The notes under the pieces: model-generated
The model's database searches: none
Seen by the model: the letters and a program-made list of their open reading frames with translations, nothing else
What the model was told of the DNA's origin: nothing
Origin: Siphonodentalium dalli
Taxonomy: Eukaryota; Mollusca; Scaphopoda; Gadilida; Siphonodentaliidae
Length of the DNA stretch: 64,000 bases
Assembly: GCA_032622095.1 (NCBI GenBank)
Contig: CP136067.1
Coordinates: 175,928,556-175,992,555 of the forward strand
Direction of reading: 5' to 3'
Made by a program: the position numbers and the translations under genes
Shown: piece after piece, positions 57,371 to 64,000 of the stretch
Numbering within the stretch: the stretch's first letter is position 1
Layout of the letters: each line of letters begins with the position of its first letter

Positions 57371-57890
57371 GACGATATGATCTCAATATTAACAGAGGGT
57401 GTGACCAAAGATTAGTTTTTATCAGGATATACATATGTGTTGGCTCCCGATCGCCTGAACCGTGTTGCACTCCACAATAGAGACTGGCACATGTTCACTG
57501 TACCCCTACCCTATTTGAAGTCTTGTCCACACCATGCACTGAAGGGATTATGATAACAACATCAACATTGTTGTGGCCGAATGGCTATTATATCCGACAC
57601 TATATGATATTTGTTAGGCTGTGTTGGTGTCCGAGAGCCTGTGACACTTTACAAAGAGCGACTGGCAAATAAAACAAAATGCAATTTTAACTGTTTTTGT
57701 GACCATATACGCTATTTTAAGTCATGAAAACACCACGAGCTGAATTTAACTGAGGCTGTGGACATATAGTAGTTCTATCAGGAGGTAAACAATTTTATAT
57801 GTGAGTGAGAGAATGTATGGGAAAAGTGAGGATGTAATCCAGTTGGAGCTGATTGTGATTGGATACAACATAATTTCGCTGGGGCTGATC
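57371..57890. other. two diverged ~200-bp units
   Basis: Similar stretches around GTGTTGGCTCCCGATCGCCTG (57440) and GTGTTGGTGTCCGAGAGCCTG (57620), each followed by a GACTGGCA block. No gene. Confidence 0.45.
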
Positions 57891-58225
57891 TAATATATAT
57901 TTTGGGACTTCTGTCTGTGTGTTAGCTATGGCCGGGAAAACTGCCAGACGGATTTTGACGAAATTTGATAGATAGGTGTAATTTTGTCCAGGGAGTGTTT
58001 TGGACGGGTCAAATTGGGACCCCGACCTGACCTTCAAAAAGGTAATTTCAAGGTCAAAACGGGACGGATTTAGAGGTACTTTTGTCCGGGGAGTGTTTTG
58101 GACGGGTCAAATCGTGACCCCGACATGATATTGACCTTCAAAATGGTCAATTCAAGGTCAAATCGCGCATTTCGCCGGAAAGCAGAGGGGAAACAGCCCG
58201 GACGAAGTCGGGTCCACCAGCTAGT
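57891..58225 (-). mobile_element. SINE-like repeat P3
   Basis: On the minus strand begins ACTAGCTGGTGGACCCGACT, with the GACTTCGTCCGGGC hairpin, and ends ..AAAATATATATTAG. Internal GGAGTGTTTTGGACGGGTCA occurs twice. Related to P1 and P2. Confidence 0.7.
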
Positions 58226-58567
58226 TGGATATAAAGATATACAGATACTATTGTTTACGTCATTGATGCGCCCGTCGCCATATAAGATTTCAGACCATCT
58301 GATGTGGGTCATTTTCGCGCTCAGGGTTTCAATGCTTTTCACAAACTTTGCACAAATGACAGCGTCATGAAAATCTCTTTGTTTTCGAGATAAATGTTTG
58401 AACCGCGTGAAATATTTTAATATTTTCACGATGACGGAATTGCTGTGATCCGCACTGCACCAAAGAGCATTTTCTCATAAAATAACATTGGGTATGTCGC
58501 ATAGAAGTTCCATCCCATATAGAATCATTGCATTCAGGACATTCAAATAAGTAACGATGTGATGTTT
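58226..58567. other. spacer, nothing recognised
   Basis: No repeat or gene could be supported. Confidence 0.3.
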
Positions 58568-58969
58568 CTATTTTGCCAAAATGACGGGGAGAGGGGGCGT
58601 TTTAATGATATTACTCAATAGGTCATAATTCAAACTATACTGCATTTCAATCTTAAGCGAGTATACTTGTGATATGCGACACTTACTGTGGTACAATGGT
58701 AAGTAAAATGTGTTGTTGATGTAGTTGTTGTTGTTGTAACTTGGGGGTTTGGAAGCCCGAACACGTCTTTTATCACTTAAGCAGTGTCCCCGTGCAAAAT
58801 TTGGGTGGGTATCGTTCATCATCGATTTGACAATAACCACCACATCATTTTCGTGAACAATATATATTTCTTCTTCACCACAAAAGTTGGTTTTAGCTTG
58901 TTCTATACCGTGGGTAGGGGTATCTCGAAAACTAGAACTCTTTTTCGATTTGGCCGCTGCACTATTCAT
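58568..58969 (-). CDS. hypothetical ORF, possible first exon
   Basis: 133 codons on the minus strand, starting in the context AAAAATGA and reading MNSAAAKSKKSSSFRDTP, then a hydrophobic/acidic EEEIYIVHENDVVVIVKSMM. After ~80 codons it enters a repetitive Asn stretch from GTT triplets and becomes less protein-like, so an intron may begin there. Not recognised. It lies 45 bp from the large inverted duplication. It may be a genuine 5' exon or chance. Confidence 0.2.
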   Translation of the reverse strand: MNSAAAKSKKSSSFRDTPTHGIEQAKTNFCGEEEIYIVHENDVVVIVKSMMNDTHPNFARGHCLSDKRRVRASKPPSYNNNNYINNTFYLPLYHSKCRISQVYSLKIEMQYSLNYDLLSNIIKTPPLPVILAK

Positions 58970-59033
58970 TTTTCAAATTGATAGCCGGAGATCAAATAAC
59001 ATAGTCCTCGACGGGTCCCAAGTACAAGAATTG

Positions 59034-59086
59034 ACCCACCCCAATAGTACTTAATCCTATAGAATTAAGTACTGTTGGGGTGGGGT
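59034..59086. repeat. 53-bp hairpin at the left arm end
   Basis: ACCCACCCCAATAGTACTTA pairs with TAAGTACTGTTGGGGTGGGG. The mirror copy lies at ~62199-62251, and a diverged relative lies inside the Foldback-like element at 35394-35446. Confidence 0.9.
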
Positions 59087-60081
59087 AAATATTTGTTTCT
59101 ATATTAGGTGCAGTAAATTTAATCCAACCTTCTGTGTTATAAACTTATGGTACCTCGTCGTGTATACGGGGGGGGGGGGTACAGATGGAAATATAGAAAC
59201 GATTCCAACCAAAATTGTTTTAGTACAGTGCATTTTAATACATGTATGATCAGGGGGGGGGTCAGGAAAAAAGGTTCGGATACAATGTGGAAATTTTGTG
59301 TTTTTCCGTTTTGGGGACCAACCACCCCGGGAGCGTAAGTATTTTCCACCCAGGTCTGGGACACCCACACCCAAAATTGATGAAAATCTTGTAAATTCTA
59401 GTAAATAATGTGTTGTTGGCAGGGTACGGGTCTCTCATTGTGTCTGCACTGGAACTGAGAGAACACTGATCACGTACACCCACAAAAAATAAACAAACAA
59501 AGCACATGGCTGAAAATTATGCCAACAAAAACCAGTGTCAAAACCTTTAAAAACCCAAAGATTTATGGTTATAAAGGTAAAATACCCACTTTAACAGAAT
59601 AGTTGTGTCCCTTATTAGCAATAGGTTGAAATATGTGCATGTGTAAAGTAAAAACACCATCAATTTGATTAAATAAACACAGTTCCAGTCCTCTCCATGT
59701 GGGAAATCACTGGTGAGCAATGGGGGGGGTGCTCCCCTTAAAATAATTCTAGGCGAGTGGCGAGTAGCTCTCCTACAAATATACTGTCGAGGCGAGTAGT
59801 ATCCCATCAGGAGATGCCAAAGGCATCTCCCGAAGGCCTGAGGGGGTACGGGAGGGGGGCTGCATGTCTCTTATTAATAAGTTTAAAAAGCCATGATAAA
59901 CTATGAGAAAAGATGAGAATGGATTTTTTTTTTATTGCAATTTTGTTCCTCGACCAAAACCGGACCAACCCCATGGTTTCAACTGTTAAAGGGACAAAAA
60001 AATTAAATATAGAGCCCTCACATGATGTTTTTAAATGCCTAAATATGATTTTATGGGAGGCCATTTTCACAATTACGATTA

Positions 60082-60101
60082 ATTGCGCTTAAGCGCAATT
60101 A
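60082..60101. repeat. 20-bp perfect palindrome
   Basis: AATTGCGCTTAAGCGCAATT; a variant AATTGCACTTAAGCGCAATT follows at 60160. Confidence 0.9.
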
Positions 60102-60540
60102 GTTGGATACAAATGTAATTCAATTTCACTTAAGCACGTTAAAAAATAACTGTTATTTCAATTGCACTTAAGCGCAATTATTGATAACCATAAACAAAAC
60201 TCTCTTAATAGTTCATGTAGTGCATGCATGTGAGAAAAAATACCAAACACGGAATTAATTGCATGATTTGCATCATAATTTTTTGTGTGGGTATAAACTA
60301 CACAGACCCTTCATATAAACAACATAATAACAGAAAGGGGGAAATTGGTGAATTTTGTTAAATAAGTTTGGGAAAATATGGTTAACTCATCAATTTATGG
60401 ATTTCCGGGATGTATATAAAGAATTCAAATTCACAAGTCCTCCAAATGTCATGTTTATTTTGTCGACGTATTCACTTTTCAGAACAGAAAACCATTACGA
60501 ATGTGACTTGTCTCCTTATCTCTTTTTCTTTATTCGAAAT

Positions 60541-61080
60541 TTTCTATATTTAGGTCAAATAAAGGGTGTTGTAGGGTGGCCTTAAGGAACTATTTCCACA
60601 CACCCCTTTTATCACACCTCGATCCAAAATGGCCGCCGTTCAGAGGGTTTCAAATAGGACAGCACTATCATTCCTCGGCCCCGTGACTGATTTAGGTAAA
60701 ATGAAGGGGGTTGTAGTATGGCCCACAAGCGGATCTAAAAATTCAGACCGGCTCAAAATGGCCGCCGTCCAGAGGGATTCAATTGGGGCAGCCATGCCAT
60801 TTCTCGCCCCTTGACCGATTTAGGTCAAATAAACGGTGTTGTGGGGGGTGGCACGGCACACAAGTCATTCTAAATATCCACCCACCCCAATTCATTTCTC
60901 CACCCTTGACCGATTTAGGTTATATAAAATGTGATGTAGGGTGCCCCCGGGCCCCAAGCCAGTCTAAATATTCACCTCTTTCACATCACCCGATTCAAAG
61001 TTGCCACCGCCCAGAGGCGATTAAATATAGAGCACCAATGCCACTTCTCGAGTCCTCGACCAATTTAAGTCTATATATAG
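60541..61080. repeat. tandem family G inside the inverted duplication
   Basis: About four units with AAAATGGCCGCCGTCCAGAG and TTTAGGTCAAATAAA, as at 56860-57370. Confidence 0.8.
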
Positions 61081-62449
61081 GCCCACCATATGAGGGAAGC
61101 AAACCCCCAGTAACCCCAAGATCCCTTTCATGACCATGAAAATGGTAAACATGTAGATCTGTGCAGGATATATGTCTCTTTTATAAAATACACTAGCTCT
61201 CTTGGATGGAGACACAAATTCTTGGGGACAGGGATGCACCCTATAGCCTTATACAAGTGAGGAGGGCTCTATATTTAATTGTTTTTGTCCCTTTAACAGT
61301 TGAAACCATGGGGTGGGTCCGGTTTTGGTCGAGGAACAAAATTGCAATGAAAAAAAAAATCCATTCTCATCTTTTCTCATAGTTTATCATGGCTTTTTAA
61401 ACTTATTAATAAGAGACCTGCAGCCCCCCCCCCCCCTCCCGTACCCCCTCAGGCCTTCGGGGGATGCATTTGGCATCTCCTGCTGGGATACTACTCGCAT
61501 CGACAGTATATTTGTAGGAAAGCTACTCGCCACTCGCCTAGAATTATTTTAAGGGGAGCACCCCCCCCCCCATTGCTCACCAGTGATTTCCCACATGGAG
61601 AGGACTGGAACTGTGTTTATTTAATCAAATTGATGGTGTTTTTACTTTACACATGCACATATTTTAACCTATTGCTAATAAGGGACACAACTATTCTGTT
61701 AAAGTGGGTATATTACCTTTATAACCATAAATCTTTGGGTTTTTAAAGGTTTTGACACTGGTTTTTGTTGGCATATTTTTCAGCCATGTGCTTTGTTTGT
61801 TTATTTTTTGTGGGTGTACGTGATCAGTGTTCTCTCAGTTCCAGTGCAGACACAATGAGAGACCCGTACCCTGCCAACAACACATTATTTACTAGAATTT
61901 ACAAGATTTTCATCAATTTTGGGGGTGGGTGTCCCAGACCTTGGTGGAAAAAACTTACGCTCCCGGGGTGGTGGGTCCCCAAAACGGAAAAACAAAAAAT
62001 TTCCACATTGTATCCGAAACATTTTTCCTGACCCCTGATCATACATGTATTAAAATGCACTGTACTAAAACAATTTTGGTTGGAATCGTTTCTATATTTC
62101 CATCTGTACCCCCCCCCCCCCCGTATAAACGACGAGGTGCCATAAGTTTATAACACAGAAGGTTGGATTAAATTTACTGCACCTAATATAGAAACAAATA
62201 TTTACCCCACCCCAACAGTACTTAATTCTATAGGATTAAGTACTATTGGGGTGGGTCAATTCTTGTACTGGGGACCTGTATTTAGGGACGTGACTAGAGT
62301 GTCTCCGTTCGGGGGGGGGGGGGTGTCCACCTTGATGAATTTCCAACTGCAATTCCCCCTTGAATCAGAAGCAGACCACACAACACACAAGTCTTGCATA
62401 ATTCCATTTACACCCCCCCCCCCCCCTTGCACCTCAGTACTCATATGGA

Positions 62450-63280
62450 CCTAATATATCCTAGATATTCATAAACCATGGTTCTATATTCCAGGTATGA
62501 GAACATTAAGATATTCTCTAACCTGAAAAATTGCATAAATCCTAACATCTAGTGGTCTAACTCCAGACAAATGCACACAGCTACGGACAAGAGACCAGGA
62601 CACATCGGGCTGACCATGGCAAATTATCCAACTGATGACCATTTCAGTCCACAGGTTTGACCAAATGTAGTAAAATATTGTTTTCCTAAACTAATTACCA
62701 GTTTTTTATTGGCAACGGGGAAAGGACAATGACACACCGGGACGACCATGGTTCGGCGCGGACCCCCGGTGTGCGAAAATTTTTTAATCTGAACAAGAAA
62801 ATCGCAAAATCCTAGCATCTAGACTAGCCTCAAGGCTTCCTAGAATTGGAAATTTCAAACCTGACACCCCCACTTAGGTTGGAAAATTTCCAACTGATGA
62901 CAATTCCAATGACAATGTTGACCAAATGTATGACAATATTGTTTTCTCAAATTAACTAGCAGTTCTGACTGGCCACGGGGGAGAGACCAGGACACAAGCT
63001 TTTCAAGTGTTGGAAATTTCCAACATGTCACCCCCACCCCTAAGGTTGGAAAATTTCCAACTGATGACCATTTCAGTCCAAAAGTTTGACCAAAAATAGG
63101 AAAATATGCAAATATTGGTCCAAAAACAATTAATTCCCCCCAATAAATTGTTTGAAAATCAAACTACAAGAACATTTTCAACCTATTGGTGTGAAATGTC
63201 CAACTATATACTGTTTTGGCAGGTATGAAATTTCCAACTGTTGACAATTTTGACCAAAGTTGGGGGGGGTGAGACACCGC
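62450..63280. repeat. tandem family L, about three units
   Basis: Recurring GGAAAATTTCCAACTGATGA, CATTTCAGTCCA..GTTTGACCAAA and GAGACCAGGACAC. The palindrome TTGGAAATTTCCAA occurs; a similar GTTGGAAATTTCCAA lies at ~1074. Confidence 0.8.
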
Positions 63281-63499
63281 CTCCCCCAACCCCCACCCTG
63301 TCGCCACGTCTATGCCTGTGTTCAGAAATCCATGCTTTCGTAAATTACTTTGAACCCAGAAAGCACGTAAACAGTGACATGTCGACAAACACACATATTA
63401 ATTAACACAGCGGCATAAAACCACAAAAACGGCGCACGATACAATTGGATTTTTGTCCAATCTGAGAAAGTAACAATTACAATGTGATGAATTGGCATT

Positions 63500-63740
63500 C
63501 TTCATGACCTTAGTACGTGACGCTGTCACACAAAGAGGACAGCGTTAAAATGACGTCACAACTGATCGAGTGCCACAAAATCAGAAAATGAATCTCTGGA
63601 AAGATTTTACATTCACGGCGTCGCGGAAATGAAAAAATGACGTCACAGCAGATCGAGTTTCACAAAATCAGAAAATAAGTCTGGAAGGATTTAACGTCAG
63701 AAGATGAAGCTGGACACACATTAGGCGGCGTCACGAAACT
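63500..63740. repeat. two ~87-bp units with CRE-like sites
   Basis: AAATGACGTCACA..TGATCGAGTG..CACAAAATCAGAAAAT then AAATGACGTCACAGCAGATC..CACAAAATCAGAAAAT. TGACGTCA at 63551-63558 and 63638-63645. Confidence 0.8.
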
Positions 63741-64000
63741 GATTCTCTGACGGCGAAATTGCTATGGTTGAAACCGGGGGGGGGGGGGTCATTCACCCTT
63801 TTTCCATACAGTAGGCCGGGTGGGTGGGTAGGCCGCGAAAAAAGTAACTTTTCCCCAAGTGGTCACAATTGTTTCCTCTTACAACATTTCTGCAATGTAA
63901 TTGCCTCAAAATGTTCAGCATCATTGTATATGCGTGTATGACACTTAGGGCAGTGCTTAGGGGGTAGTGGCATGGATATAGGCATGATGCTTCTCAGAAA
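63741..64000. other. right edge, nothing recognised
   Basis: A G-run at 63777-63788 and GGGTGGGTGGGTAGG at ~63820; no gene seen. Confidence 0.35.

Larger units (their letters stand above)
59014..62276. mobile_element. large inverted duplication / Foldback-like element, 3.26 kb
   Basis: Left arm 59014-60022 and right arm 61256-62276 are inverted copies that differ by about two bases in a ~190-bp stretch I compared, plus homopolymer length changes. The spacer is 60023-61255. Outer ends GGTCCCAAGTACAAGAATTG / GGTCCCCAGTACAAGAATTG. Each arm carries the same 80-codon ORF with MCFVCLFFVGVRDQC, unrecognised. No transposase. Confidence 0.85.

Noticed and set aside
61765-62031. 88-codon ORF with hydrophobic start, preserved in both arms (also 59262-59507)
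   Set aside because: Preservation is explained by the recent duplication of the arms, so it is not independent evidence of coding.

Overview
The window is nuclear DNA of a marine invertebrate, probably a lophotrochozoan and plausibly a bivalve-like mollusc. It is AT-rich, has no bacterial-style gene packing, and is dominated by repeats. Several tandem families have a period near 150-170 bp, as in the 'pearl' elements known from bivalves, and TACATGTA-type palindromes and degenerate non-LTR and Gypsy retroelements are common. The assignment rests on repeat style only; no diagnostic single-copy gene pins the species.

Host genes are few. The clearest is the 5' part of a beta-1,3-galactosyltransferase-like (GT31) gene on the minus strand, running off the left edge (1-492). 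Weak host candidates are a signal-peptide ORF (2977-3273), one kelch-like exon with good splice sites (46881-46959), and two unrecognised ORFs (42813-43070 and 58568-58969). Protein-coding relics of mobile elements are a frameshifted Crypton/DUF3504 tyrosine recombinase (4187-5401), a decayed LINE reverse transcriptase (6047-7570), a second LINE 3' end (43440-43990, minus) and an open Gypsy-type gag-protease reading frame (23481-25163, minus) cut off by satellite DNA.

The remainder is layered repeats. 8-15 kb holds piggyBac-like and Harbinger-like MITEs. 15.8-18.5 kb is a ~160-bp tandem array (family D) carrying a TA-flanked MITE and a Harbinger-like element that itself holds an element with a 9-bp target duplication. 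18.7-20.9 kb is a second tandem array (family S), hit by a TTA-flanked and a TTAA-flanked MITE whose empty sites survive in neighbouring units. 20.9-31 kb has SINE-like elements, the Gypsy fragment and more arrays. 31,798-36,211 is a 4.4-kb Foldback-like element inserted in a D unit. 36-46 kb holds further D arrays, a duplicated 270-bp flank and a Harbinger-like MITE. 47-58 kb holds tandem families, minisatellites, a 1.2-kb TIR element and palindrome clusters. 59,014-62,276 is a very young inverted duplication with ~1-kb arms. 62.4-64 kb holds more tandem repeats.

There is no operon-like cooperation between genes. The useful content is mobile-element structure: the tandem arrays act as landing pads, and their neighbouring units record exact empty sites, so target-site duplications and nesting order can be read directly.
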